A stretch of DNA of 64,000 nucleotides from positions 124,001 through 188,000 of the forward strand of contig CP048228.1 in assembly GCA_020002265.1 (NCBI GenBank), read 5' to 3'. Every line of letters starts with the position of its first letter. Within the stretch, counting starts at the first letter, position 1. Shown here in pieces: positions 1 through 9,126 of the stretch. The position numbers were made by a program, and so were the translations under genes. The notes beneath the pieces are model-generated. The model saw nothing but the letters and a program-made list of their open reading frames with translations. It was not told the DNA's origin and ran no database searches. Source of the stretch: Anaplasmataceae bacterium AB001_6. GTDB taxonomy: Bacteria; Pseudomonadota; Alphaproteobacteria; Rickettsiales; Anaplasmataceae.

Positions 1-252
1 ATTATCTCTTCTATAGTTGCATCTTTATGCGGAGGAACTATTTTTTTATTTCTTATAAGAAATCCTATTGTTTCAGCTATTATACTTATAGCCGCAGAAT
101 CACTCCCAAGTATCCCAATTGGCTCCTTCGTGACATAAAGCTCTGGCATTCCTTGGCCACGTCCATAGAACGTCTTTTCATTTTCAAAGAAAGCACATTT
201 GGTGTTGCTGTTTCCTATATCAATTGCTGCTAAAAACTTCTTTTTTTGCATT
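1..252 (-). CDS. Actin/Hsp70-fold (ASKHA) ATPase, N-terminal fragment
   Basis: The first 84 codons of a gene that runs off the left edge; the ATG is at 252. Residues 8-17 read LAAIDIGNSN, the phosphate-1 loop of the ASKHA fold found in MreB, Hsp70/HscA, FtsA and CoaX. About 25 residues later comes MPELYV, the position where MreB and Hsp70 have a conserved Pro-Ser-Val strand, and further on a P-x-K-D segment like that of MreB. The start overlaps the 3' end of pyrD by 23 nt on the same strand, so the two are probably cotranscribed, with this gene upstream of nothing visible here and downstream of pyrD. I cannot choose between an MreB-like and an HscA-like protein from the fragment. The fold is fairly sure, the family is not. 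Confidence 0.55.
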
Positions 253-1291
253 CACAACCTACTATTTCCTTAATATTTTTTACTCCTTCTGCTTGCAGCA
301 TTTGTGCTAATTCTTTTTTTATATCTTCTACAACTTTGAATCCGTGATATATAATCGCCGAATACAATTGAATAATTGTTGCCCCCTTCTTTATACGGTT
401 TAATACGTCTTGTGCATTTGTTATTCCTCCACAGCTAATTATCGGGATATTCCCATGCGTTGCGTTATAGAAATCTTCTGTCAATTTTAGATTCAAATCA
501 TTTAATGGAGCACCACTTAACCCCCCTTGTTCGTTCCGATAGATGCTTTTTAGATTTTCACGATTTGTAACCGTGGTGTTAGAAACAATCAGTGCATCTA
601 TTCCTTTTGCCAAAGACACAGATGCTATATTGTTTATTTCTTTCTCATCTATATCAGGGGATACCTTAAGAACGACTTTCGTTTTGGATTGTAATTCATT
701 TTTTTTATTTAATACAGCTTCCAGCAAAGATGAGAGAGTTTCATTTTTTTGCATGTCTCGCAAACCCACTGTGTTAGGCGAAGATATATTAAGCACTACA
801 TAATTACACAGAGAATGTACTACGGTAAATAGATCTACGTAATCAGCAATACTATCTGCACTGTCACGATTTTTTCCTATGTTTATACCCAAGGGAATGT
901 TTATCTTATTCTTCTTGATATTTTCAAGCAGGTTATTTATACCTTTGTTATTAAAACCCATCCGATTGATAATTGCATAATCTTCTTTTAATCTAAATAG
1001 TCTTGGTTTTTTGTTTCCTTCCTGTGGGAATTTTGTTGCTGTCCCTACCTCTAAGAAGCCAAAACCTAACCTTTTTAAAGAAGATAAACATTCAGCATTT
1101 TTATCAAAACCAGCGGCTAATCCAATTGGATTCTTGAATGTTTGATCCAGACATTCGGTGCTCAGTATTTTATTTTCATAAGGATTTTTTATAGACACAA
1201 AACCCGAGGCCAAAAACTTAGTTGCAATATTATGAGAAATTTCAGGGTTGATGTTAAGCAATATCAATTTATGGAATAATTCAGAAAGCAC
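230..1291 (-). CDS. pyrD: Quinone-dependent dihydroorotate dehydrogenase (class 2)
   Basis: Oxidises dihydroorotate to orotate at the inner membrane and passes electrons to quinone, the fourth step of pyrimidine synthesis. The 353 residues show class 2 landmarks in order: an N-terminal helical extension that docks to the membrane, NPIGLAAGFDKNAE, the GFLEVGTATKFPQEGN segment, NRMGFNN, NISSPNT (FMN/substrate region), LKVSPD and GGLSGAPL near the C terminus. Length matches the family. The start codon is GTG at 1291; no in-frame ATG lies near the expected N terminus. The stop lies inside the next gene on the same strand, an overlap of 23 nt. Its presence indicates de novo UMP synthesis. Confidence 0.95.
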   Translation of the reverse strand: MLSELFHKLILLNINPEISHNIATKFLASGFVSIKNPYENKILSTECLDQTFKNPIGLAAGFDKNAECLSSLKRLGFGFLEVGTATKFPQEGNKKPRLFRLKEDYAIINRMGFNNKGINNLLENIKKNKINIPLGINIGKNRDSADSIADYVDLFTVVHSLCNYVVLNISSPNTVGLRDMQKNETLSSLLEAVLNKKNELQSKTKVVLKVSPDIDEKEINNIASVSLAKGIDALIVSNTTVTNRENLKSIYRNEQGGLSGAPLNDLNLKLTEDFYNATHGNIPIISCGGITNAQDVLNRIKKGATIIQLYSAIIYHGFKVVEDIKKELAQMLQAEGVKNIKEIVGCECKKRSF

Positions 1292-1365
1292 AAAATAAAC
1301 GCAAAGGATTAAACAAGGCTGTAGAGAATATTGTGATGTATAGTCAGCAAAAAACTGATACCTTT

Positions 1366-3336
1366 CTACTCTCTTCTGTTAAGATTATCCATCATTATTG
1401 TTAACCCTGCAATCTTTTTATTTTGCACATTAATTGATTTCATAACATTAGCCATTTTTATAACATTTTGTTTGTATTTTTCGTATTTTTCATCTTCTAA
1501 TTTTTCTTGTTTATTTCGAGAAGATTGATGATCTTCTCTGATTTTTTTCATTTCTCTTTCAGCATTGAATTTGTTATTGAAGGTTTTAAGTAGTGGCGGG
1601 ATTGCCTTGCGCACATCTTTTAGTTCTGGATTTGTTTCTACATAATACTTTAATTCTTCTGTTGTGTATTCTATTTTATTCTCAATGACTCTTATAGGAA
1701 AATCAGGTATGGAAAGCCTTTTTTCTAATGCGCGAATCTGCGCTTGAGATATTGTTCGCATTGTACTATTTTTTCCAAGATATGCCGATTCTGTAAAAGT
1801 CTTTTCCATATAATCATATTCATTTTGCTCTTTTAAAAAGACAAAAAGATCTGAAAATTTTTTTAGCATTTCATTCAACATATTATATTTTTCTTCTAAA
1901 TTATCACTAATTCTAAGAATAACAGTTGGTTTTAAAGGGTTAGGAGCATAATCTTCTTTAACTGTAATTTTGATGCTACCTTCTTCCTGTGTTATTTCTA
2001 GTTTATTTTCACTACTTAAAGGTATTTTTATATTTTCATATTTTACGTAACCTTCTTGAGAATCAGTGTATATTATTTCTGTATCTTCTTTTAATATTCC
2101 ATCTAGATTTTGTAACCTGAAATCTTGATCCAATCTGGAACTCTTAGTTAAGATCAACACATTGCCAGCTAATCTAGCTGCAATGCCTTTGTGTGTATTT
2201 GCTATTTTTTTCAATAAAGATTGTGCATCGTCTTTGGTATCCATAATAAAACTAACAGATAGTTCCTGTTGTGCATTCTTTATCTGATCCTTGATATCTT
2301 TTTCTTCAGTAAAAGATAGATATGCCTTTTCTTTATTTTGATTGTTGGTTAATTCTATATGCTTTAAATCTTCTACTTTATCTAATGTATCACTTTTGAA
2401 TTCCAAGCCGTTGATTGTAATATGTAGCTGATTTGATTGTTGATCGTGCCACACTTCTTCTATTGCTAATTCCTGATCTTTAATTGTATCTGATAGTAGC
2501 GCTAGATTCCCTCCATCAAAGGTGCTTTCATACTTGGTAGCAATTTGGATATCTTGTATATTTTTATCTAATGAATTTTTAATATCTTGTAATTTTGTTT
2601 CAGCCTCTGGGGAAGATAATGTAATTCTAAAGGATTTAATAGGGCTTTTTGTAGTTTCTGCTTTAAATATTAGATTATGTATTGTGGGATTTTTTGCGTT
2701 TATTGGATCACTTTTAAAACTGTATCCATTGACTTTCAATACTATGTTTGCTGTTTTACAGTCTTGTGACACTATTGTATGATATTCATTTTCTACACTT
2801 GGAGTGCCTTCCCTTTCTATATTATGATTTATTTTTATATCTGATATTTGTAATTCACTATTGGGAGAAGTTATTATTGGTTTTGTATCTCTCATTACGG
2901 TAGATATGGTTATTTTCCCAGGATTTGTTGCTATTTTATTCTTATCAATTTGTAATATTGCTCTTGGGATAACTGTCTTTTTTACTTCACTAAATGTTAT
3001 CAATTGAGGTTGAATTTTTCCTTCGATAGCTGCTTCAATTGCAGATATGTTTTTTGTATCTGCAATTACTTCAATTTTGCTATCTGATTCTTTCATTAAG
3101 ACATTACTTAATTGTTTTGATAGTGCAGATTCTAAAGTTAGAAACTCTGTGATTGCATTTATTGTTTGACTCTGTTCTTCCATCTTATCAGACAGATCTT
3201 CTATATCATCTGTGAATTTTTGATTATCTGTTTTTATGATCTGTTCAAATTTTCCCGGACCACGTAATTTGTTACCATCTATTTCAAAATCCCTGACATT
3301 AAGCATTTTGTTAAGATCATTGATTAAATTTATCAT
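1366..3336 (-). CDS. Large coiled-coil protein, remote FliD-like (flagellar filament cap) candidate
   Basis: A 656-residue protein with no simple match by eye. Features seen: an N-terminal helical stretch (about 30-100) rich in heptads; a middle of beta-rich segments with NPGKITIS and a LLKKIANTHKGIAARL...LILTKSS stretch; and a highly charged C-terminal helix (last 70 residues) ending in KYEKYKQNVIKMANVMKSIN and N-x-Q-N-K-K-I-A-G-L. This order, and especially the final coiled coil followed by a short amphipathic tail, is how FliD (hook-associated protein 2, filament cap) is built. The gene lies downstream of a FliS-like gene on the same strand, as expected for a filament-cap cluster, and fliR occurs elsewhere in the window. 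The assignment is inference; no catalytic motif can confirm it. Confidence 0.4.
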   Translation of the reverse strand: MINLINDLNKMLNVRDFEIDGNKLRGPGKFEQIIKTDNQKFTDDIEDLSDKMEEQSQTINAITEFLTLESALSKQLSNVLMKESDSKIEVIADTKNISAIEAAIEGKIQPQLITFSEVKKTVIPRAILQIDKNKIATNPGKITISTVMRDTKPIITSPNSELQISDIKINHNIEREGTPSVENEYHTIVSQDCKTANIVLKVNGYSFKSDPINAKNPTIHNLIFKAETTKSPIKSFRITLSSPEAETKLQDIKNSLDKNIQDIQIATKYESTFDGGNLALLSDTIKDQELAIEEVWHDQQSNQLHITINGLEFKSDTLDKVEDLKHIELTNNQNKEKAYLSFTEEKDIKDQIKNAQQELSVSFIMDTKDDAQSLLKKIANTHKGIAARLAGNVLILTKSSRLDQDFRLQNLDGILKEDTEIIYTDSQEGYVKYENIKIPLSSENKLEITQEEGSIKITVKEDYAPNPLKPTVILRISDNLEEKYNMLNEMLKKFSDLFVFLKEQNEYDYMEKTFTESAYLGKNSTMRTISQAQIRALEKRLSIPDFPIRVIENKIEYTTEELKYYVETNPELKDVRKAIPPLLKTFNNKFNAEREMKKIREDHQSSRNKQEKLEDEKYEKYKQNVIKMANVMKSINVQNKKIAGLTIMMDNLNRRE

Positions 3337-3402
3337 GATGTATCTTGGAAATAATATTCAGTTTGTTAGCATTCTATATAGCAAATAGTTTTAAAAAGAA
3401 TA

Positions 3403-3837
3403 TTACTCAAACAGTAAATTGTATATCTCTGTGATTATTTCATCATCTGTGTAAATTAAATGCATCACTGCAGTTAATATGGCTGTTTCCATATTTTCTG
3501 CTTCCATAGTTACAGATTGAATGATGCTATTCTTAGTTTTTTCCTTTCCTCCGTAAAGATAAATTATCTGTTCTGCAATATTTTTGCATTTTTGATCATC
3601 ATGTTCTTCATCTATATCTATTTCTTCTATTTTCATTAATTCTATCATTATGGGCATGTGGCTTAGGTCATGATCCATTATTTCTATACTTCTCAAATAT
3701 ATATGATCTAAATCCAGACAATATAAACATTGACTAACAATAGGTATTTTTTGTCCAATACCCTGTTTCTCAGCTATAACTTTTTCAACTCTGAGGGATA
3801 TGAATAATAGTGATATAACAAATATTCTTTTTAGCAC
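3403..3837 (-). CDS. Small secreted protein, unknown function
   Basis: A 144-residue protein opening with a short positively charged n-region and hydrophobic core (MLKRIFVISLLFISL), then VIAEKQ, which looks like a signal peptide cut near residue 22. The mature part holds a CLYCLD motif (two Cys spaced by two residues), a third Cys in DDQKCK, and is acidic and helical. The start codon is GTG at 3837. It sits between the FliS-like and FliD-like genes, all minus strand with spacers of about 65-115 nt, so it may belong to the same transcript. The Cys pair could be a disulfide in the periplasm. No family recognised. Confidence 0.6.
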   Translation of the reverse strand: MLKRIFVISLLFISLRVEKVIAEKQGIGQKIPIVSQCLYCLDLDHIYLRSIEIMDHDLSHMPIMIELMKIEEIDIDEEHDDQKCKNIAEQIIYLYGGKEKTKNSIIQSVTMEAENMETAILTAVMHLIYTDDEIITEIYNLLFE

Positions 3838-3952
3838 TTTGTGTAATCAAAAATTAATCTTATGCAATTCTAGATTGTATAAAGTTAATTTTTAGTAGAT
3901 TATCTGATATGCATTGTCCTTTTTGAAATGAAATTTTCAGCGAATAGTAATA

Positions 3953-4291
3953 CTATAATATCTCTTTTAATTTTTGAAATTCTTTTGAAATTTTAGTGAA
4001 TTCTTCTCTGTAGTCCTTTTGATAACCCGCTTTTAAGATATCAGACCTGAATTTTTTCATTAGTTCTATGAATTTATGACTTACATCACCTTCAGGTCTT
4101 ATAGAGGCTATCACAGTATCTATCACCATCACTATTTTATTTGAATAGCTAATGACCGATTTTTGACTCTCTGCATCCAGTATTTTATTTGATAAATCTA
4201 TTATTGCTTCAAAGACTTTTTGTAAGACGCGATTTTTACTGTTTAATTTGCTATTTTGCAAATATTTGTTGATTTTTTCTTGATTTTTCAT
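3953..4291 (-). CDS. Small helical protein, FliS-like flagellin chaperone candidate
   Basis: A 112-residue, all-helical, soluble protein without signal peptide. The pattern of a hydrophobic helix (VFEAIIDLSNKIL), a second (SYSNKIVMVIDTVIASI) followed by a short acidic turn, a third (FIELMKKFRSDILKAG) and a last helix ending in KEFQKLKEIL follows the FliS family, which wraps flagellin C termini before export and is about 120-130 residues long. The N terminus is shorter than usual, and the typical Tyr-rich start is missing. It is the first gene of a minus-strand cluster with a FliD-like gene. FliS is highly variable, so this is a context-supported guess and could be another helical protein. Confidence 0.35.
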   Translation of the reverse strand: MKNQEKINKYLQNSKLNSKNRVLQKVFEAIIDLSNKILDAESQKSVISYSNKIVMVIDTVIASIRPEGDVSHKFIELMKKFRSDILKAGYQKDYREEFTKISKEFQKLKEIL

Positions 4292-4464
4292 TTATGCGCA
4301 TTTTAAATCCCTAGCAATAATTGTAACTCTTTTTACATAATAATAGGTTAATATTTCTTATCTTTTCAGTTTACGTATAATATGCTGTTTTTGCTATCTT
4401 TTCTATACATGAATAAAATTCATTAAATTTTCTAACATATATTAATATCTGTTGAAATCTACAG

Positions 4465-4482
4465 TATCATCTATTGATGATA
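4465..4482 (+). promoter_or_regulatory. Hairpin immediately before the polA start region
   Basis: TATCATC, a TATT loop and GATGATA form a perfect 7-bp stem ending one base before the ATG at 4484 and 20 nt before the ATG at 4502. It occupies the place where a ribosome site for the first ATG would lie, so it may dampen initiation there. A regulatory role is inference. Confidence 0.25.
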
Positions 4483-4501
4483 GATGTTTCAATTTTTTCT
4501 T

Positions 4502-7015
4502 ATGTCAAAAAATCTATTCATATTTGATGCTTATAATTTTCTTTTCCGTGCCTACTATGCTTTGCCTAATTTGTGCACAGGAGATGAAATAAATGTTGGA
4601 GCAATCCACGGATTTTTGAATATGCTAACCAAATATCTTGCTGATAATCCAGATTATGTAATTATAGCAAGTGATTCTGGTAGTAAAACATTTCGCTCTG
4701 ATATATATGAACTATATAAGATGAACAGAGGAGAAGTGGCAGAAGATTTAGTTCCGCAATTTGATATTCTTGTTGAATCTATGATGGCTTTTGATATTAA
4801 TTTTGTAAGGGTTATGGGTTATGAAGCTGATGATATCATTGCTTCTTATGTTGATAAAATGCAAGATTTTGATATTGAGATTAAAATCTTTTCTTCTGAT
4901 AAAGACCTATTACAGTTAATGCAATATGCAAATGTTACAGTCTATGATCCTGTTAAAGATCAAGTTATCACAGAAGATTATGTACTGAATAAATTTGGCG
5001 TAAAATCAGATAAATTACTTGATGTTATGAGTTTAATTGGTGATCAATCTGATAATATTCCTGGTGTTAAAGGAATTGGAGTTAAGACCGCTGCTAAATT
5101 AATCAATGAATATGGAACATTGGATAATTTATTAACTAATACTGAAGGAATAACAAATCCGCGATTTCGCAACATGATAATGCAAAACAAGGAATCTGCT
5201 ATTCTCTCACGGGAATTAATAACATTACACAAGGAACTTGATTTGAATATCTCAATTGATGATATGAAATATCTGAAACCAGATTTCAAAAAAGTATCTC
5301 ATTTCCTTAGAAGATATGAATTGAACAGTATAATGACAAAGATGAAAAATAATGGATTTTTTGATTATATTGATTCAACAGATTCTATTTTACATAAAGA
5401 GACGTTACAAAATATCAAAGATTTTTCCATCAGGAGCGGTAAAATCACAATTGTCGAATCTGAAGGAGAGATAGTGGTGTGTACTTTGTCTGGGAGCGTT
5501 TTTTACCTTAACTCAGATAGTGAAATTGATGAATTCCTTGCGCCAATTTTAGCAGATCGTAGTGTACTCAAAATTTTTATTGATGCAAAAACTTTTCTAA
5601 AAAGATTCCATATTGTATCTTTTGTTGATCTACAAATAATGGCTTTTTGTTGCGATTCCATTGTACGTAATTTACAAAGAATTATATCGGATTTTTGCGA
5701 TAACACTGTTCCAGATGATAAAGATAAACTATCGTTTTTGCTATTTAAAATATTTGATAATATAAAAAATATTCTGCAAAAAAATCAGACTTTACACATC
5801 TATCATAAAATAGATGGTGCATTAATTGAGTTGGTTACCTTAATGGAAATCAAGGGAATAAAACTTGATGTTAATAAAATAAAAGAATTATCAGATGAAC
5901 TTACTAGTAAGATAAGTGTAGTTGAAAAGGATATTTTTAAAACAGTTGGCCGAGAATTTTTAATAGGTTCTGTTAAGCAATTAGGGGAAGCTCTGTTTGT
6001 AGATTTAAACCTTCCTAAATCTAAGAAATTAAAGTCTGGTGTTTATAGTACAGATGCTGATACTTTGGAAAAATTAGCGCATGAGGGATATGAGATAGCT
6101 GGTCTTGTACTAAAATGGCGTCATTTTTCTAAGTTAAGAAATACCTATACAGACAGCTTAGTGAAGCATGTTTCACCAACGACAGGAAGAATTCATGCTA
6201 ATTTTAATATTAATGGCGCTGCCACAGGACGTATGAGCTCTAATAATCCTAATATGCAGAATATTCCTGTTGGAGATAGAGTCAGAGAGGCTTTTATAGC
6301 AGAATCAGGGAAAATATTTTTGACTGCTGATTATTCTCAGATAGAATTGCGATTGTTAGCATATATAGCAGATATTAAGGAACTAAAAGCCGCTTTAGAG
6401 CAAGGCATCGATATACATAAAGTTACCGCAAGTAGCGTTTTTGGTATTCCCATTGATGAGGTTACAAAAGAATACAGAAATAAAGCAAAAGCTATAAATT
6501 TCGGTATAATATACGGCATTACTCCTTTTGGCTTAGCAAAGAATGTAGGTATTACACAGGCAGAAGCAGTTCAATATATTGATAATTATTTTGCTACTTA
6601 TCCTGGCATTAAGAGATATATGAATAACGCTCGTATTGGTATTAAGATGCGAGATTATGCTCAGACTTATTATGGAAGAAGATGTAATTTTAGCTATTCT
6701 TTAGGAGATAAAGGTTATATTGCTAATAATATTAGCGGTCTTATTGAGCGTTTTGCAATTAATGCACCAATACAGGGTACGGCAGCAGATATTATAAAGA
6801 AAGCCATGATTGAGGTTGCACATCATGATTTATTACGGAATTCTTTAGTTTTACAAGTTCATGATGAACTTGTCTTTGAATTTGCAAATGATAATTTGTT
6901 AGATAAAGCCAAATTAATAAAGGATATTATGAAAAATGCTAGTGAATTCCCCTTAGAGATTGATTGTAAAATGGGAAATAATTTGGGTAAATTAGAGGAA
7001 TTTGCGTTGGAATAG
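4502..7015 (+). CDS. polA: DNA polymerase I with vestigial proofreading domain
   Basis: Fills gaps and removes RNA primers during replication and repair. The N-terminal 5'-3' nuclease domain (about 1-290) shows FDAYNFLFRAYYA, GYEADDIIAS, SSDKDLLQL and the helix-hairpin-helix segment IPGVKGIGVKTA. The C-terminal polymerase domain has motif A (TADYSQIELR), motif B (RNKAKAINFGIIYG) and motif C (QVHDELVFE). The middle 3'-5' exonuclease domain (about 300-470) lacks the DTET, NxxYD and YxxxD catalytic signatures, so proofreading should be absent. The total is shorter than the 928 residues of E. coli. An upstream in-frame ATG at 4484 would add six residues; no clear ribosome site decides between them. 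A 7-bp hairpin lies just before 4484. Confidence 0.95.
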   Translation: MSKNLFIFDAYNFLFRAYYALPNLCTGDEINVGAIHGFLNMLTKYLADNPDYVIIASDSGSKTFRSDIYELYKMNRGEVAEDLVPQFDILVESMMAFDINFVRVMGYEADDIIASYVDKMQDFDIEIKIFSSDKDLLQLMQYANVTVYDPVKDQVITEDYVLNKFGVKSDKLLDVMSLIGDQSDNIPGVKGIGVKTAAKLINEYGTLDNLLTNTEGITNPRFRNMIMQNKESAILSRELITLHKELDLNISIDDMKYLKPDFKKVSHFLRRYELNSIMTKMKNNGFFDYIDSTDSILHKETLQNIKDFSIRSGKITIVESEGEIVVCTLSGSVFYLNSDSEIDEFLAPILADRSVLKIFIDAKTFLKRFHIVSFVDLQIMAFCCDSIVRNLQRIISDFCDNTVPDDKDKLSFLLFKIFDNIKNILQKNQTLHIYHKIDGALIELVTLMEIKGIKLDVNKIKELSDELTSKISVVEKDIFKTVGREFLIGSVKQLGEALFVDLNLPKSKKLKSGVYSTDADTLEKLAHEGYEIAGLVLKWRHFSKLRNTYTDSLVKHVSPTTGRIHANFNINGAATGRMSSNNPNMQNIPVGDRVREAFIAESGKIFLTADYSQIELRLLAYIADIKELKAALEQGIDIHKVTASSVFGIPIDEVTKEYRNKAKAINFGIIYGITPFGLAKNVGITQAEAVQYIDNYFATYPGIKRYMNNARIGIKMRDYAQTYYGRRCNFSYSLGDKGYIANNISGLIERFAINAPIQGTAADIIKKAMIEVAHHDLLRNSLVLQVHDELVFEFANDNLLDKAKLIKDIMKNASEFPLEIDCKMGNNLGKLEEFALE

Positions 7016-7072
7016 ACATTATATGTCATTATGCATTATAATGTTCCTTTTTAATACAGTTTTTACACTTAG

Positions 7073-7990
7073 ATGAAATCTAGCGTTGCAGTAGAATCGA
7101 TTTTGGAACATTATTCTTCGGATAATCCAGCTTTGATAGGGAATTTACGAAGAATATTAATGCAGGGAAAGTTAGGTGGAACTGGGAAGATGGTTATTCT
7201 TCCTGTTGACCAAGGTTTTGAGCATGGGCCAGATCGTAGTTTTATGATTAATGAACCTGCATATGATCCTGAATATCATATAAAATTTGCCTTAGAGGCC
7301 GGTTTTAACGCTTATGCAGCACCTCTGGGGATGCTAGAGGCAGTGGCTCGCAAATATTCTGGGATGATTCCTATGATATTGAAAATCAATAATGCTTCTA
7401 AACTTTTTCCTGAGGATTTGGAACCTGTACAAGTTGTAACTTCTACTGTTAATGATGCTCTACGATTAGGTTGTTCTGCGATAGGTTTAACATTATACCC
7501 GGGTTCTGCAGAATATCTGACAATGATTGATGAAGTGCGTACTCTTATTAATGCTGCAAAAAACAGCGGATTAGCTGTTGTGATTTGGTCATATCCACGG
7601 GGTGGAGAGCTAGAAAAAAGAGATGAAAATGCCTTGGATATTATAAGCTATGGTGTGCATATGGCGTGCCTTTTAGGCGCTACTATTGTTAAAGCTAAAC
7701 CTCCTGCTAACTACGTTAAAGACGATATATTATTAGATTATGGAGATATATCTTCTCTTTCAAGTAGAGTTAGAATAGTTAAAAGATCTGCATTTAATGG
7801 AAAGAGATTGGTAGTTTTTTCTGGTGGTGCAAGTAAATCTGAGAAAGAATTATTGTCTGAGATTGAACAGATAATCGAAGGTGGTGCAGATGGATCAATT
7901 GTTGGGCGAAATATGTTTCAACGGGACATTGCGGATGCTAATGCTGTAATAAATAAAATATTTGATAAATATTCTGTAGAAAATTACTAG
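7073..7990 (+). CDS. fbaB: Class I fructose-bisphosphate aldolase, DhnA/FbaB type
   Basis: Cleaves or forms fructose-1,6-bisphosphate; in host-dependent Rickettsiales relatives this enzyme serves the lower glycolytic/gluconeogenic route. The 305 residues form a TIM barrel with VDQGFEHGP near the N terminus, GLTLYPGS, an IWSYPRGG strand, and IVKAKPP carrying the Lys that would form the Schiff base. SGGAS and VGRNMFQRD form the C-terminal phosphate site. All are typical of the archaeal-type DhnA family and differ from the zinc-dependent class II enzyme. It starts 57 nt after polA, on the same strand. Neighbours do not include other glycolytic genes. Confidence 0.92.
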   Translation: MKSSVAVESILEHYSSDNPALIGNLRRILMQGKLGGTGKMVILPVDQGFEHGPDRSFMINEPAYDPEYHIKFALEAGFNAYAAPLGMLEAVARKYSGMIPMILKINNASKLFPEDLEPVQVVTSTVNDALRLGCSAIGLTLYPGSAEYLTMIDEVRTLINAAKNSGLAVVIWSYPRGGELEKRDENALDIISYGVHMACLLGATIVKAKPPANYVKDDILLDYGDISSLSSRVRIVKRSAFNGKRLVVFSGGASKSEKELLSEIEQIIEGGADGSIVGRNMFQRDIADANAVINKIFDKYSVENY

Positions 7991-8064
7991 AGTGTTTACG
8001 ATGTTCAATATATTTTAAACAATAATCTGTTAATTATTATCTAGTCGCTGTTGTTTGATTTATT

Positions 8065-9126
8065 ATGTCTTTGTTAAGCAATATTTTTATATTGCTTTTA
8101 TTGTTTATAGCTGGTTACTTTTTTGTACTTGTTAAATCAATATTAGCTCCTTTTGTTGTTTCTTTGATATTTGCGTATCTTTTGTATCCTCTTATATTAA
8201 AATTACGTAGATATAAAGTTGGCAGGCACACTAGTGTTTTTGTTGTTACCCTTGCTTTTTTTTCCATTTTTATCTTGGCAGTTGTTCTTGTTGTTCCTCA
8301 CTTATATCGTGAATTATTGAATTTCATAGATTACATACCAAAGTTAGTTGATTCTTTGGCACATATGCTGCATGACACCCTAGATATTGATTTATTTGAG
8401 TATTCTGATATTCAAACTTTCAAAGACAGCAAAATATATGAGAGTCTATTCAAGAATTTCAAAGTTTTTTTAAAAGGTGTAATAAATTCTGGAAAGGTCT
8501 TTATAAATATTGGTACTTTTATCTGTTTGATTCCCATTATTACTTTTTATCTTTTAAAAGATTGGGATATTCTTGTTGAAAGAGTAAAAAATGCCATTCC
8601 CAAAAGATATTATGATTCTGTCTTACTGCAGTTCTCAGAAATAGATCACATAATATTTAGATATATGACAGGTCAAATGCAGATATCATTCTTCTTGGGA
8701 TGTTTTTATACTGTTGGACTGGCGTTAATGACAGTTCCTTATTTTGCGTTAATTGGTGTTCTAACAGGTATTTTATCTATTATTCCCTATGTAGGCACTT
8801 TATTTGCTTTTGTAGTTACTAATTTTGTTGTCTTTAGTTCTGGATATGGTATGTGGTCTATTGTGATGACAAATGCTATACTCATATCTGGACAGATGCT
8901 TGAAACAACTGTCATATCTCCTAAAATTTTAGGAAAGAGTGTGGATATGAATCCTGTTTGGATAATATTCGCTATTTTTGCAGGTGGTGCGGTATTAGGG
9001 TTTTTAGGAGTTTGTATTGCTGTTCCTGTTGCAGCGATACTAAAAGTTGTCATTAAACACCAGTACCGGAAATATCTGGGGAGTGCTTTTTACAATGATA
9101 AAGCAGCTAAGCTTAATAGAAAATGA
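8065..9126 (+). CDS. AI-2E family (PerM-like) transporter
   Basis: A 353-residue polytopic membrane protein with about eight hydrophobic segments: three near the N terminus (about 5-30, 33-55, 60-85), a soluble stretch (about 90-145), then five more. The C-terminal half has the family signature GVLTGILSIIPYVGTLFAF and P-K-I-L-G-K-S followed by NPVWIIFAIFAGG and GFLGVCIAVPVAA. Members move diverse small molecules or act in sodium/proton exchange; the substrate here cannot be told. The next gene, hda, starts 32 nt before this stop. The permease-hda order is common in alphaproteobacteria. Confidence 0.85.
   Translation: MSLLSNIFILLLLFIAGYFFVLVKSILAPFVVSLIFAYLLYPLILKLRRYKVGRHTSVFVVTLAFFSIFILAVVLVVPHLYRELLNFIDYIPKLVDSLAHMLHDTLDIDLFEYSDIQTFKDSKIYESLFKNFKVFLKGVINSGKVFINIGTFICLIPIITFYLLKDWDILVERVKNAIPKRYYDSVLLQFSEIDHIIFRYMTGQMQISFFLGCFYTVGLALMTVPYFALIGVLTGILSIIPYVGTLFAFVVTNFVVFSSGYGMWSIVMTNAILISGQMLETTVISPKILGKSVDMNPVWIIFAIFAGGAVLGFLGVCIAVPVAAILKVVIKHQYRKYLGSAFYNDKAAKLNRK

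Noticed and set aside
1366-3336. Type IV secretion or ankyrin effector
   Set aside because: No ankyrin or repeat pattern; FliD-like coiled-coil end fits better.
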